A DNA stretch of 64,000 bases. It comes from CAZMVY01 sp964617875 (GTDB lineage: Bacteria; Planctomycetota; Phycisphaerae; UBA1845; PWPN01). Of the stretch, positions 42,420 to 51,633 are shown one piece after another. Numbering within the stretch: position 1 is the stretch's first letter; the number at the start of each line of letters is the position of its first letter. Both the position numbers and the translations under genes were made by a program. The notes beneath the pieces are model-generated. The model saw only the letters and a list, made by a program, of their open reading frames with translations. It did not search any database and was not told the origin of the DNA. The stretch spans positions 1 to 64,000 of the forward strand of contig CAZUAI010000004.1 of NCBI GenBank assembly GCA_964617875.1. The letters are read 5' to 3'.

Positions 42420-43874
42420 ATGTGTCGCCATGACTGCGGATCCTGCGTAATGAATCGACGCGCGTTTCTCCAGACAGCCGGGCTGACGGCGGCAGCCGCA
42501 GCGATTGGGCGGCGCCCGGCCCGGGCCGCGGAGTCGCCGGCGGTCGAGCCGGCCGGCCCGAAAGGCGCCGCCACGATCCGCGCGGCATTCCTCTACCCGC
42601 CGACGGAACAACTCAGGAAGCAGGGCTATTACAGTTGGCCCGGCTCCGGCTTCGACGCCGAGGGACATCACAGGCTCTATGCGGCGAAGACGGCCGAGAT
42701 CTGCAAGGGACTCGGCATGCGCCTCGTCGCCGATGACAAGCCGCTCTACGGGCCGGCCGTCGATCGCTTCATCGCCGAGGTCAAGGCCCGGAAGCCCGAC
42801 GGCCTGCTGCTGGTCGCGTTCAAGAAGTCGGAGTGGGCGAACGTCAAGAGAATCATCGTCGAGACCGGCGTGCCGACCGTCGCGATGGCCACGATCGGCG
42901 TGCTGCTCATGCCGTCGATCCAGGAGATGCAGAAGACTCCGGGCGTGTTCATGATCTCGTCGCTGGACAATTTTGACGCGATCCGCGACGGCCTGAACAT
43001 GGTCCGTGCGCGGCGGTGGCTGGCCGAGGCCCTGATCCTCAGCGTCGCCGACGGCCAGCCCGCGCAGTCCGTCGTGCCCGTCCTGGGTACGCGCGTCCGC
43101 GGCGTGCCGATGAAGGTCTACGCCGAACTGCTCCAGGCGACGCCGGCGAACGATGACGAGGTCCGCGCCACCGCCAGGGCGTACACGGCCGATCCCCGCG
43201 AGCGCCGTGAGCCGAGCGAGGCCGACATCCTGGAGGCAGCCCGGGCGCACGTGGCCCTGCTCCGGCTGATCCGCCGCGAGAAGGTCGATGCGATGATGAT
43301 GAAGTGCCTCGACGGCATCACCGCGCGGATCATTCCGCCGCCGTGCATGAGCTTCATGGACCTTCGCGACGCGGGCGTCGTCGCCGGCTGTCAGAACGAC
43401 CTCGACGCGACGCTGACAATGATGATCGGCCAGCAGCTCTTCGGCCGCCCGGGCTTCCAGCACAACCCGGCCTGCGACACGACCAAGAACCTGTACTATG
43501 GCTCGCATTGCACCTCGCCGCGCAAACTCGAGGGCCCCGGCGGCACGACGCGCGACTACATCGTCCGCAGCCACGCCGAGGCGGGCATCGGCACGGTCCC
43601 GCAGGTCCTCTGGCCCGAGGGCGCCGACGTGACGGTCGCCCAGTACGTCGCCGGCGAGAAGCCCGAACTGTTCGTCTACACCGGCAAGACGGTCGCCAAC
43701 TACGACACCCCCCCTGCCGGCGGCTGCCGTACGAGCCTGTGCGCCACGCTCAACGAGATCCCCGCCTGCGATGTGAAGCCCTCCAACATGCTCCACCCGA
43801 CCCTCTGGACGGGCAACCACGCGGCGATGCTGAAGTCGTTCTGCCAGATGCATGGAATCGCGGTCAGGCGATAG
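42420..43874 (+). CDS. Tat-exported L-fucose-isomerase-like protein (paralogue 2, altered acidic motif)
   Basis: The 484-residue protein has a Cys/His-containing leader MCRHDCGSCVMNRRAFLQ and then a twin-arginine signal (NRRAFLQTAGLTAAAAAIG). The core is like paralogues 1 and 3: KPDGLLLVAFKKSEW, MMKCLDGITARIIPPPCMSFMDLRDAGVVAGCQNDLDATLTMM, LYYGSHCTSPRKL, RSHAEAGIGTVPQVLWPEG and NYDTPPAGGCRTSL. Where the others have CESD or CEAD this one has CQND, so an expected acidic residue is replaced by Gln. The superfamily uses Mn2+ held by acidic and His residues, so the altered motif may reduce or change catalysis. GGAGG lies eight bases before the ATG. It is divergent from the GT-C/pfkB/manA operon. 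Confidence 0.82.
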   Translation: MCRHDCGSCVMNRRAFLQTAGLTAAAAAIGRRPARAAESPAVEPAGPKGAATIRAAFLYPPTEQLRKQGYYSWPGSGFDAEGHHRLYAAKTAEICKGLGMRLVADDKPLYGPAVDRFIAEVKARKPDGLLLVAFKKSEWANVKRIIVETGVPTVAMATIGVLLMPSIQEMQKTPGVFMISSLDNFDAIRDGLNMVRARRWLAEALILSVADGQPAQSVVPVLGTRVRGVPMKVYAELLQATPANDDEVRATARAYTADPRERREPSEADILEAARAHVALLRLIRREKVDAMMMKCLDGITARIIPPPCMSFMDLRDAGVVAGCQNDLDATLTMMIGQQLFGRPGFQHNPACDTTKNLYYGSHCTSPRKLEGPGGTTRDYIVRSHAEAGIGTVPQVLWPEGADVTVAQYVAGEKPELFVYTGKTVANYDTPPAGGCRTSLCATLNEIPACDVKPSNMLHPTLWTGNHAAMLKSFCQMHGIAVRR

Positions 43875-44204
43875 ACGCGATTCCGCTTCCAGAGACAGGC
43901 GACGTGGATGGCAACCCGCCTCGTGGCCGCGACAGGCAGCAGGTACACAAGGCCCACACGCCGCCAATTGCCGCAGACGCACCCGAATCCGGTGGCACAC
44001 AGGAGTTGTGCGGTAACTTCTGTATATGGAAGAGGTTGCGCCCGGTTCCGCAGGCCGCCCGCTTGATGCGTGTCCTACTTGGGCCGCACGCCGCCGCCCC
44101 GGCGTCGGCCGTCCCGGCAGCCTCCGCGCCGGTTCCCGATCTTTCCATCCGTCGCGAGGGGCGATAACTCAACACCCTCGGTCATCTGTTCGATAAGAAG
44201 GGCG
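43875..44204. other. Intergenic region before the VAO-type oxidase
   Basis: These 330 bases hold no gene I can support; an open frame on the opposite strand shows no domain and overlaps the end of the previous gene. A TGTATATGG near 44030 could be a -10 region but lacks a suitable -35. Confidence 0.35.
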
Positions 44205-45896
44205 ATGCCCAGTACGATCGTCCGCGCCGAAGCCGAGGCCCCGAAGGATCAACGGGATCTCATGGACGAGCCCCCCCCCAACACTGCGGATGCGTTACGC
44301 CAGGCAATCGAGGCGTGGTTGCGCGTGCTCGGCACCGATGCCGTCCGCGCCGACGACACGACCCGCGAGGCCTACGCACGGACCACCGGCGCCCGCGGCA
44401 CGCACCCGGCCGCCGTCCTGTTTCCCGCCTCGACGGAGCAGGTCCAGGACGTCGTACGCATCGCCGGGCGGTTCGGCACGCCGCTGTATCCGATCTCGCG
44501 CGGGCGGAACTGGGGTTACGGCGACGCCTGTGCGCCGACGGACGGCCAGGTCATCCTCGATCTCGGCCGGATGAACCGCATCATCGAGGTCAACACCCGG
44601 CTCGCCTACGCCGTCATCGAACCGGGCGTGACGCAGGCGCAGCTCTCGAACCATCTGCGCGAACACAAGACAGGCCTCTGGGTCGATTGCACCGGCGCGG
44701 GCTGCGAGGCGAGCCTCGTCGGCAACACGCTCGACCGCGGCTTCGGCCACACGCGCTACGGCGATCACGTGTTGACGACGTGCGGCATGGAGATTGTGCT
44801 TGCGGACGGGCGTGTGCTGAACACGGGCTTCGGGCACTACGCCGGAGCCAAAGCCGCCCGCGTGTACCGGTACGGCGTCGGGCCGTTCCTCGACGGCCTC
44901 TTCGCGCAGTCGAGCCTCGGCATCGTGACCCGGATCGGTCTGTGGCTCCTGCCCGAGCCGGAGGCCCTGTGCGCGTTCTATCTCTCGGCGCCGAACGAGA
45001 GCGATCTGGCCGACGTGGTGGACCGGCTCGCCTCGCTGCGGATGAACGGGCTGCTCCAGTGCGCGGTTCACATCGGCAACGACCTGCGGTTCCTCTCGGC
45101 GCGGATGCGCTACCCCTGGGACCGCGCCGGCGGTCGCACGCCGCTGCCGCGCGAGCTGCGGGCGCAGCTCCGCCGGGAATACGACGTCGGCGCGTGGAAC
45201 GTCGGCACGTCGATCGTCGGCACGCGCGAGACCGTCGCCGCCACGAAGAAGGCCGTCCGCCGCATGCTGGGCAAGTACCGGCTGCAGTTCATCACGGAGC
45301 GGACGCTTGCGCTGGGGGAGACCGTTCAGCGGCTCCTGAGCTGCGTCGGCATGGGGGGGACGCTCCGGGAGAAGCTCGACCTCTTCAAGCCCGTCTTCGG
45401 CCTGCTCAAGGGCATCCCGTCCGACGAGCCGCTCCGCGGGATGGCCTGGCGCGTCCGCGGGGGCCCCGCCGATGCGCTGCCCGAGGCCATCGACCCGAAC
45501 GCGGGCCTGCTGTGGGTCTCGCCGGTCGTCCCCGCCACGGGCGCGGCCGCGACCGAGGCGATGTCCATTCTCGAGCCCATCTACGAGCGCCACGGATTCG
45601 AGGCGCTCGTCACCTTCACGCTGATCAACGAGCGGGCGATGTGCTGCGTCACGAACGTGGCGTTCGACAAGCGCGAGGCTCGCGAGGCCGCCGCCGCCGC
45701 CGCCTGCTACGACGAACTGATGGAGACGCTGATCGACGCCGGGTACATCCCCTACCGCACGGGCATCGGCGGTTACGGCAAGCTCGCCCGGAACTCCACC
45801 GTCTTCTGGGACGTCGTCGCCCGGCTCAAGCAGACGCTTGATCCCCAGGGCATCCTCAGCCCCGGCCGCTACATGCCGCCGCGAAGCGAAATGTGA
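44205..45896 (+). CDS. FAD-dependent oxidoreductase, vanillyl-alcohol-oxidase/p-cresol-methylhydroxylase type
   Basis: The 563-residue protein has a PP-loop FAD domain with PLYPISRGRNWGYGD, IEVNTRLAYAVIEPGVTQAQL and CTGAGCEASLVGNTLDRGFGHTRYGDHVLTTCGMEIVLADG, which match the VAO/PCMH group well, and the group-typical end LDPQGILSPGRYMP. Enzymes of this group oxidise 4-alkylphenols or related alcohols, often through flavin attached to a His or Tyr; I cannot locate the attachment residue with certainty. An oxygen- or cytochrome-linked acceptor is unknown. I use the ATG at 44205 with GAAGGG just upstream; the frame extends to 44070. No signal peptide is visible. Confidence 0.9.
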   Translation: MPSTIVRAEAEAPKDQRDLMDEPPPNTADALRQAIEAWLRVLGTDAVRADDTTREAYARTTGARGTHPAAVLFPASTEQVQDVVRIAGRFGTPLYPISRGRNWGYGDACAPTDGQVILDLGRMNRIIEVNTRLAYAVIEPGVTQAQLSNHLREHKTGLWVDCTGAGCEASLVGNTLDRGFGHTRYGDHVLTTCGMEIVLADGRVLNTGFGHYAGAKAARVYRYGVGPFLDGLFAQSSLGIVTRIGLWLLPEPEALCAFYLSAPNESDLADVVDRLASLRMNGLLQCAVHIGNDLRFLSARMRYPWDRAGGRTPLPRELRAQLRREYDVGAWNVGTSIVGTRETVAATKKAVRRMLGKYRLQFITERTLALGETVQRLLSCVGMGGTLREKLDLFKPVFGLLKGIPSDEPLRGMAWRVRGGPADALPEAIDPNAGLLWVSPVVPATGAAATEAMSILEPIYERHGFEALVTFTLINERAMCCVTNVAFDKREAREAAAAAACYDELMETLIDAGYIPYRTGIGGYGKLARNSTVFWDVVARLKQTLDPQGILSPGRYMPPRSEM

Positions 45897-46043
45897 CGGT
45901 CCTTGCCGTACCCTGTCGGCTGCCGATAGTCTGTGGGCGCGCCGGTTCCGATGCGGCCCGGTGTGTGGCCTGCGCTTCCGTCCGCCTCGCGCCTTGTGTC
46001 GCCCGGCGGCGCGGGCGCCAACGGAAAGGATGGTTGCCTCGAC

Positions 46044-48680
46044 ATGTCTCGACGACTCGCGGTTCCAGATGCACGCGCGGCCGTCGGCCGGCTCGCGTCG
46101 CTCGCGGCGACTCTGTGCGTGGCCCTGCCTCCGTCGGCCGTCGCGGTCGCCGGCACGACGCTCCACAACGGCATCGTTCTGCCCGATGAGTGGCCGCCGC
46201 GGATCGAGAAGCTCAGCCGCGAGCCGATGCCGGTGCCGTACCTGGAGAAGCGCCCGGAGGTGGTCCCCATCGACGTGGGGCGGCAGTTGTTCGTCGACGA
46301 CTTCCTGATCGAACACACCACGCTCAAGCGCACCTTCCACGCCGCGCGGTATCACCCGGCAAGCCCTGTTCTCCGGCCGGACCGGGAGTGGGAGCGATCC
46401 GGCGATGCGAAGCCGTGCGCGATGGTGTTCAGCGACGGCGTCTGGTACGACCCTGCCGAGCGCATCTTCAAGATGTGGTACATGGGCGGGTACGGCCGGG
46501 GAACGTGCTACGCCACGAGCACGGACGGCGTCGTCTGGACCAGGCCTGCGCTCGATGTCGTGCCGGGCACAAACATCGTGGCCACCCAGACGGAGCGCGA
46601 CAGCACCACCATCTGGCTCGACCAGCGCGAGACCGACCGCTCGCGGCGATACAAGATGGCTGTCGTCACGCAGTGCCGCGACGAACGAGGTGGCGCCGAA
46701 ATGGCGATCCGATACTCGTCGGACGGCATTCACTGGGCGCCCGCCGTCGCCAGGCGCTGGACCGGCGGCGACCGGTCAACGTTCTTCTACAACCCCTTCC
46801 TCGGCAAATGGGTCTACAGCTTCCGGGTCAGCCCGGACCCCGTCGGCCGTGCGAGGATGTACGTGGAGTGCGCCGACCTGGCGGAGGGCCTCGATCGCAG
46901 GGACGCCATCGGCCGGCTCTGGACGTGCGCGGACCGGCTCGATCCGCGCAACCCGAACAACGCGCTCAAGAACGTCGAGCCGCAGCTCTACAACCTGGAC
47001 GCCGTCGCCTACGAAAGCCTGATGCTGGGGCTGTTCTCCATCTGGCAGGGCGACCCCGGAATGCCCGTGGAGAAACGGAACGAGGTGTTCCTGGGCTACA
47101 GCCGCGACGGCTTCCACTGGCACCGGCCGGACCGCCGGCCCTTCGCGGGCGTGAACGAGACCGACGGCGCCTGGAACTGGGGCAACGTGCAGTCGGCCGG
47201 CGGCGGGTGCCTGGTCGTCGGCGATGAACTCTACTTCTACGTCAGCGGCCGGGGCAGGAACCGTGCGACGGATCCCGCGGTCACCGGGCTGGCCGTCCTT
47301 CGTCGCGATGGCTTCGCCTCGATGGACGCCGACCAGCTCGCAGCGCTCTCCGCTCCGACGAGCGACGCGGCGGGCACGCTCACCACCCGCCCCCTGCTGT
47401 TCAAGGGCAAGTACCTCTTCGTGAACGCCGACGCCCGCGGCGGAGAGCTGCGCGTCGAGGTGCTCGACCGTGACGGCAGGCCGATCGCCCCGTACGGCCG
47501 GCGGGCCTGTCAGCCGATGACGACCGACAGCACGATCCGCCCGATCCAATGGATGCACGCGCGAGACCTCGCCGCCGTGGCCGGCACGCCGGTGCGGTTG
47601 CGATTCCACCTGACCGGAGCGAGGCTCTATTCCTTCTGGGTCAGCCCCGATGAAGGCGGCGCGAGCCTCGGCTACGTGGCGGCCGGCGGGCCGGGCTACA
47701 CCGAACCGCGCGATACGACCGGCCTCGCCGGGTACAGGGCGGCGGCCATCGCCGCGTCGCAGGCGGCGGCGACCGGCGACTGGATCTGTGTCACGCCGCA
47801 CGCCCCGTTCACGCCGCGGGACACGGCGGAGGACTTTGTGTTCCGCGGCAAGATGTGGCTGAGCAACGGCTGGCGCCCGTCGGTCGCGGGAAAGGGGGGC
47901 GAGGAACTGACACGCGATCTGTGGTGCAGCAGCGACGGGAAGGAATGGAAACGCGTCTGCGAGGCCACGCCGTACGACCCGTACAGCGAGATGGTGGTGT
48001 TCAAGGACAGGGTGTGGGCGATCAAGGGCAGCGTATGGAACTCGCCCGACGGCGAGCAATGGGAGAAGGTGCTCGACAGAACGCCCTTCGGCAACCGCGG
48101 CTACGGCGAGGCGGTCGTGCTGAACGGCCGGATCTGGCAGCTCGGCAGCGGTGAGGATGTCTGGTGCACGGAAGACGGGACGAATTGGACGTGCGTCACG
48201 AAAAAGGCGCCCTATGGCGACCGCGCCGCGACGGCGGTGGCTGCGTATGACGGCAAGCTGTGGCTGATGGCCGGCCGCGTCACGAAACCCAACGACCCGC
48301 CGGAGAAGGGCTACAAGGACTTCACGACGTTCAATGACGTCTGGTGCTCGGCCGACGGTGTCGCGTGGACGCGCGTGCTTGACCGGGCCCCCTGGCCGCC
48401 GCGGCAATGGGCGATCGCGGTGGCATACGCCGGCCGGCTGTGGCTGATCGGCGGGCACGACAATGTGAACAGCACGAACCTCGGCGACGTCTGGTGGACG
48501 AAGGACGGCAAGGCGTGGACCCGGTTCGATCCGCCGACGCGGTTTGCGCCCCGGCACGAGGTCACGCCGTACGTCTTTGACGGCAGCCTGTGGGTCGTCG
48601 CGGGGAACACGTGGCCGGTCGTCAACGACGTCTGGCGGCTGACGCTGCCCGGGCCCGCCGCACCGTCGGCCGGGCAGTAG
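46044..48680 (+). CDS. Secreted double beta-propeller protein (glycosidase-like plus Kelch-like)
   Basis: This 878-residue protein has a signal peptide (LASLAATLCVALPPSAVAVAG). The N-terminal half (about 40-560) is propeller-like with VDVGRQLFVDDFLIE-type opening (PIDVGRQLFVDDFLIE), MWYMGGYGRGTCYATSTDGV, IRYSSDGIHWAP and LGYSRDGFHWHRP, a planctomycete family with GH32/GH43-like features. The C-terminal half (about 590-870) has repeats such as DVWCTEDGTNWTCV, DVWCSADGVAWTRV and DVWWTKDGKAWTRF with RLWLIGG, a Kelch-like six-bladed propeller. Catalysis is inferred only for the first half; the second may bind a glycan or partner. The start at 46044 gives a clean signal sequence; the frame is open to 45933. 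Confidence 0.78.
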   Translation: MSRRLAVPDARAAVGRLASLAATLCVALPPSAVAVAGTTLHNGIVLPDEWPPRIEKLSREPMPVPYLEKRPEVVPIDVGRQLFVDDFLIEHTTLKRTFHAARYHPASPVLRPDREWERSGDAKPCAMVFSDGVWYDPAERIFKMWYMGGYGRGTCYATSTDGVVWTRPALDVVPGTNIVATQTERDSTTIWLDQRETDRSRRYKMAVVTQCRDERGGAEMAIRYSSDGIHWAPAVARRWTGGDRSTFFYNPFLGKWVYSFRVSPDPVGRARMYVECADLAEGLDRRDAIGRLWTCADRLDPRNPNNALKNVEPQLYNLDAVAYESLMLGLFSIWQGDPGMPVEKRNEVFLGYSRDGFHWHRPDRRPFAGVNETDGAWNWGNVQSAGGGCLVVGDELYFYVSGRGRNRATDPAVTGLAVLRRDGFASMDADQLAALSAPTSDAAGTLTTRPLLFKGKYLFVNADARGGELRVEVLDRDGRPIAPYGRRACQPMTTDSTIRPIQWMHARDLAAVAGTPVRLRFHLTGARLYSFWVSPDEGGASLGYVAAGGPGYTEPRDTTGLAGYRAAAIAASQAAATGDWICVTPHAPFTPRDTAEDFVFRGKMWLSNGWRPSVAGKGGEELTRDLWCSSDGKEWKRVCEATPYDPYSEMVVFKDRVWAIKGSVWNSPDGEQWEKVLDRTPFGNRGYGEAVVLNGRIWQLGSGEDVWCTEDGTNWTCVTKKAPYGDRAATAVAAYDGKLWLMAGRVTKPNDPPEKGYKDFTTFNDVWCSADGVAWTRVLDRAPWPPRQWAIAVAYAGRLWLIGGHDNVNSTNLGDVWWTKDGKAWTRFDPPTRFAPRHEVTPYVFDGSLWVVAGNTWPVVNDVWRLTLPGPAAPSAGQ

Positions 48681-48864
48681 GTTCGCCTCGCGGCGGCGGT
48701 CGCACCCGCCGGCCTCGCGCATTGGAACGATGTTGCCCTGGAACACGGCGGCAGGGCCGGGTCCGTACCCGCGAGTACGAACACGCATCCGTCCGCCGGA
48801 CATCGCGAACGAGAAGGCGCGAACCGGCCGGCGCGGACAGAGTGCCGGCGTCGCAGGAAGCGAA

Positions 48865-48893
48865 TTGAACGCCGACCCCGCCACCGATATACT
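48865..48893 (+). promoter_or_regulatory. Strong sigma70-type promoter before the HprK/PEPCK-like gene
   Basis: TTGAAC (48865-48870), a 17-base spacer and TATACT (48888-48893; five of six) give a start near 48900 and a leader of about 48 bases. This is among the best promoter matches in the window. Confidence 0.6.
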
Positions 48894-48947
48894 GCGGCCG
48901 GGAGACGTGGATGGCGTATTGCCGACTCGATGCGCGGGGGCCGGAAC

Positions 48948-50723
48948 ATGGGTATCAAACGTTTTGAAGCCGAAGCCAGTCAGATTATCATTCACACCGA
49001 GGGGCAGGTCTGCAGCTCGAAACGCGAACTGACGCACAGCGACGTCTTCTACCGCGTTCTTTGCCTGTATGTCGCGGCGCTGCGCAAGCGGGGGTCGCCG
49101 CTCCTGGATCTTCTGGGGCTGACCGAGGAGAACGGGGCGGGCTGTTCGTCGTTGCTCGCCCTGCTCCGGCCGCTCAGCGAGAACACGCTGGACCAGGTGG
49201 CGAGCGTGAACCCGGAGGCGGGCGGCTTCCTGGAGCCCGCCCGGCGCAGCGCCCTTCACGAGTTTGTCGAAGGCCTCTACGATTTCTGGCGCGCGTTCGA
49301 CCGGTTCATGGTGGTCCATTCCGAGCCCGGCCCGACCGGTTCCGACCGGCGCCCCTACCGCGTCTTCAACGAGACGATCGAATCGCTGGCGCAACTGGTG
49401 CGTTCGGTCTATCGCGACCTCTGCGAAAACATCACCGGGGGCCATCCGCGCGTCTACCGGCAGGTCTCCGCCGGCTGCAAGGTGGGCCTGATCGCCGTGC
49501 CCGAGGAATGCCCCCTGCCCGCGCGATACCGCGAGCTGCTGTCCCGTGTGCCGTTCATCCGGCAGGTATGGGTCGCCCCCCCGATGATCATCGACCCTCC
49601 CATGAACAAACGAACCGGGCAGTTCCAGAAGGTGAACCGCAATCCGCTGGACGGCCTGGCGATCGACCCCAACCAGTGGCTCTGCTACCCGGCCGTCGTA
49701 GGCCCGGTGGTGATCTTCGTGTACTTCCACCAGCGGTTCATCAGCCTGGGCTGCTGCCTGGCCAATCTCTTCGAGCTGGCGACGACCGAGCAGATCCGGA
49801 AGGGGCCGGACGCCGTCTATCTCTTCGGCGTGCCCTCCGACTCGATGACGGTCTTCGGCGAGTTGCCGACCATCTTCCACGAGGACGAGGACAACAACCT
49901 CCTGATCGCGGCCGTTCCCGGCGAGGACCGGTTCGGCTACTTCGGCTATCTCAAGAAGATGGTCCTGACGCTGCACAACATCCTGATGATGAAGCGGGGC
50001 CGCATGCCCTACCACGGGGCAATGGTGCGCATCGTGCTCGATCGCGGCCATGCGGCGAACGTCCTGCTGATCGGCGACACGGCGGCGGGCAAGTCCGAGT
50101 CGCTGGAGGCGCTCCGGCTGCTGGGGAAGGAGCGTATCCGCGACCTGCGGATTGTCGCGGACGACATGGGTTCGCTGGACATCGCTCCTGACGGGGGCGT
50201 GCTCGGTTACGGCACGGAGATCGGCGCCTTTGTCCGGCTCGATGACCTGCAGCAGGGCTATGCGTTCGGCCAGCTCGACCGGGCCATCATCATGAGCCCG
50301 CAGAAGATCAATGCACGCGTGGTGCTGCCGGTAACCACGCTGAACGAGGTGCTTCACGGCTACCGGCTGGACGTGTTGTTGTATGCCAACAACTACGAGG
50401 AAGTGGATGACGACCACCCGACCATCGAAGGCTTCGACAGCCCGGAGGCCGCGCTGAACGTGTTCCGCGAGGGCGCCGCGATGGCCAAGGGGACGACGAC
50501 CTCGACCGGGCTGGTTCACAGCTACTTTGCCAATATCTTCGGCGCGCCGCAGTACAAGGAACTGCACGAGCCGCTGGCCGCCCGGGTCTTCCAGGCGGCG
50601 TTTGCCGGCGGCGTCTTTGTGGGGCAGCTTCGGACACGCCTGGGGATCTCCGGATACGAGACAAAGGGTCCGGAAGCGGCCGCGGAGGCGCTCCTGGCCC
50701 TGATTTCGGCACGGAGGCAGTAG
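48948..50723 (+). CDS. P-loop protein of the HPr kinase/PEP carboxykinase superfamily
   Basis: The 591-residue product has a helical N-terminal half with no domain I recognise (to about 330), then a C-terminal nucleotide-binding domain: YHGAMVRIVLD..., the P-loop LLIGDTAAGKSESLEAL (residues 376-384, Lys382) and, about 20 residues on, RDLRIVADDMGSLDI. 'GKSE..E...' followed by 'VADD' is the signature of HPr kinase/phosphorylase; ATP-type PEP carboxykinase shares the fold. The protein lacks the HprK N-terminal domain and its length is nearer PEPCK, so neither assignment is safe. It could phosphorylate a protein or a small metabolite. It has its own promoter and precedes a ZIP transporter by 103 bases. 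ATG at 48948 or 48930. Confidence 0.8.
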   Translation: MGIKRFEAEASQIIIHTEGQVCSSKRELTHSDVFYRVLCLYVAALRKRGSPLLDLLGLTEENGAGCSSLLALLRPLSENTLDQVASVNPEAGGFLEPARRSALHEFVEGLYDFWRAFDRFMVVHSEPGPTGSDRRPYRVFNETIESLAQLVRSVYRDLCENITGGHPRVYRQVSAGCKVGLIAVPEECPLPARYRELLSRVPFIRQVWVAPPMIIDPPMNKRTGQFQKVNRNPLDGLAIDPNQWLCYPAVVGPVVIFVYFHQRFISLGCCLANLFELATTEQIRKGPDAVYLFGVPSDSMTVFGELPTIFHEDEDNNLLIAAVPGEDRFGYFGYLKKMVLTLHNILMMKRGRMPYHGAMVRIVLDRGHAANVLLIGDTAAGKSESLEALRLLGKERIRDLRIVADDMGSLDIAPDGGVLGYGTEIGAFVRLDDLQQGYAFGQLDRAIIMSPQKINARVVLPVTTLNEVLHGYRLDVLLYANNYEEVDDDHPTIEGFDSPEAALNVFREGAAMAKGTTTSTGLVHSYFANIFGAPQYKELHEPLAARVFQAAFAGGVFVGQLRTRLGISGYETKGPEAAAEALLALISARRQ

Positions 50724-50826
50724 GCCGTGCCGGCGATCCTCTCGTGATTCCCGTGCGAACGGATCCGGCGGCGAGGCGAGCCCGGGCCGGCCGCGACCGG
50801 TGGATGCGAGCCGGCGATGTCAAGCC

Positions 50827-51633
50827 ATGATGCATGATACGGATCGGGTTCTCGTTGCCTTCGGCCTTACGGCCCTCGCGGGATTGTCCACGGGCGTCGG
50901 GAGCGCCATGGCGTTCTTCACGCGGCGCAGCCACGGCAGCTTTCTGTCCTGGGCCCTGGGGTTCTCCGGCGGCGTCATGATCTACGTTTCCTTCGTCGAG
51001 ATCCTGCGCAAGGCCCGCGAGGTCCTGGGCACCGCCTGGGGCGACAACGCCGGGGGGTGGGCGGCGGGCGCGGGATTCTTCGCCGGCATGGTGGTCATTG
51101 CGGCGATCGACCGCCTCGTGCCCTCGTTCGAGAACCCGCACGAGGCCCGTCGCGTCGAAGAAATGGCGCAGGGCGCCGCCGAGAAGAAGCTGATGCGGAT
51201 GGGCCTGCTGTCCGCCACGGCGATCGCGATTCACAACTTCCCCGAGGGGCTGGCGACCTTCACCGCCGCGATGCAGGACCCCCGGCTGGCCCTGTCCATC
51301 ACCGTCGCCATCGCCATCCACAACATTCCTGAGGGAATTGCCGTTTCCGTGCCCATCTTCTACGCCACGGGCAACCGCCGGAAGGCCTTCGCGTGGTCGC
51401 TGCTGTCCGGCCTGGCGGAGCCGGTGGGCGCGATGTTCGGCTACCTGCTTCTCCGGGCGTTCCTGACTCCCGCGGTGATGGGGTTCCTGTTCGCGGGCGT
51501 CGCGGGCATCATGGTCTTCATCTCGCTGGACGAATTGCTGCCGACGGCGCGGGAGTACGGCAAGGCCCACCAGGTGATCTACGGGGTGATCGCGGGCATG
51601 ATGGTCATGGCCATGAGCCTGCTCCTGATGTGA
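50827..51633 (+). CDS. ZIP family divalent metal transporter (ZupT-like)
   Basis: The 268-residue membrane protein has eight predicted helices and the two metal-binding signatures of ZIP transporters: AIAIHNFPEGLATF in helix IV and AIAIHNIPEGIAVS in helix V, followed by SGLAEPVGAMFGYLLL. It should import zinc or other divalent metals down their gradient or by counter-ion exchange. The His-rich cytoplasmic loop of some ZIPs is absent; the loop is EARRVEEMAQGAAEKKLMRM. It starts 103 bases after the HprK/PEPCK-like gene and may share its transcript. Confidence 0.93.
   Translation: MMHDTDRVLVAFGLTALAGLSTGVGSAMAFFTRRSHGSFLSWALGFSGGVMIYVSFVEILRKAREVLGTAWGDNAGGWAAGAGFFAGMVVIAAIDRLVPSFENPHEARRVEEMAQGAAEKKLMRMGLLSATAIAIHNFPEGLATFTAAMQDPRLALSITVAIAIHNIPEGIAVSVPIFYATGNRRKAFAWSLLSGLAEPVGAMFGYLLLRAFLTPAVMGFLFAGVAGIMVFISLDELLPTAREYGKAHQVIYGVIAGMMVMAMSLLLM

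Noticed and set aside
46776..50567. A 1263-codon minus-strand open frame
   Set aside because: Antisense to the double-propeller and HprK/PEPCK-like genes, with no recognisable motifs and an Arg/His-rich composition typical of shadow frames.
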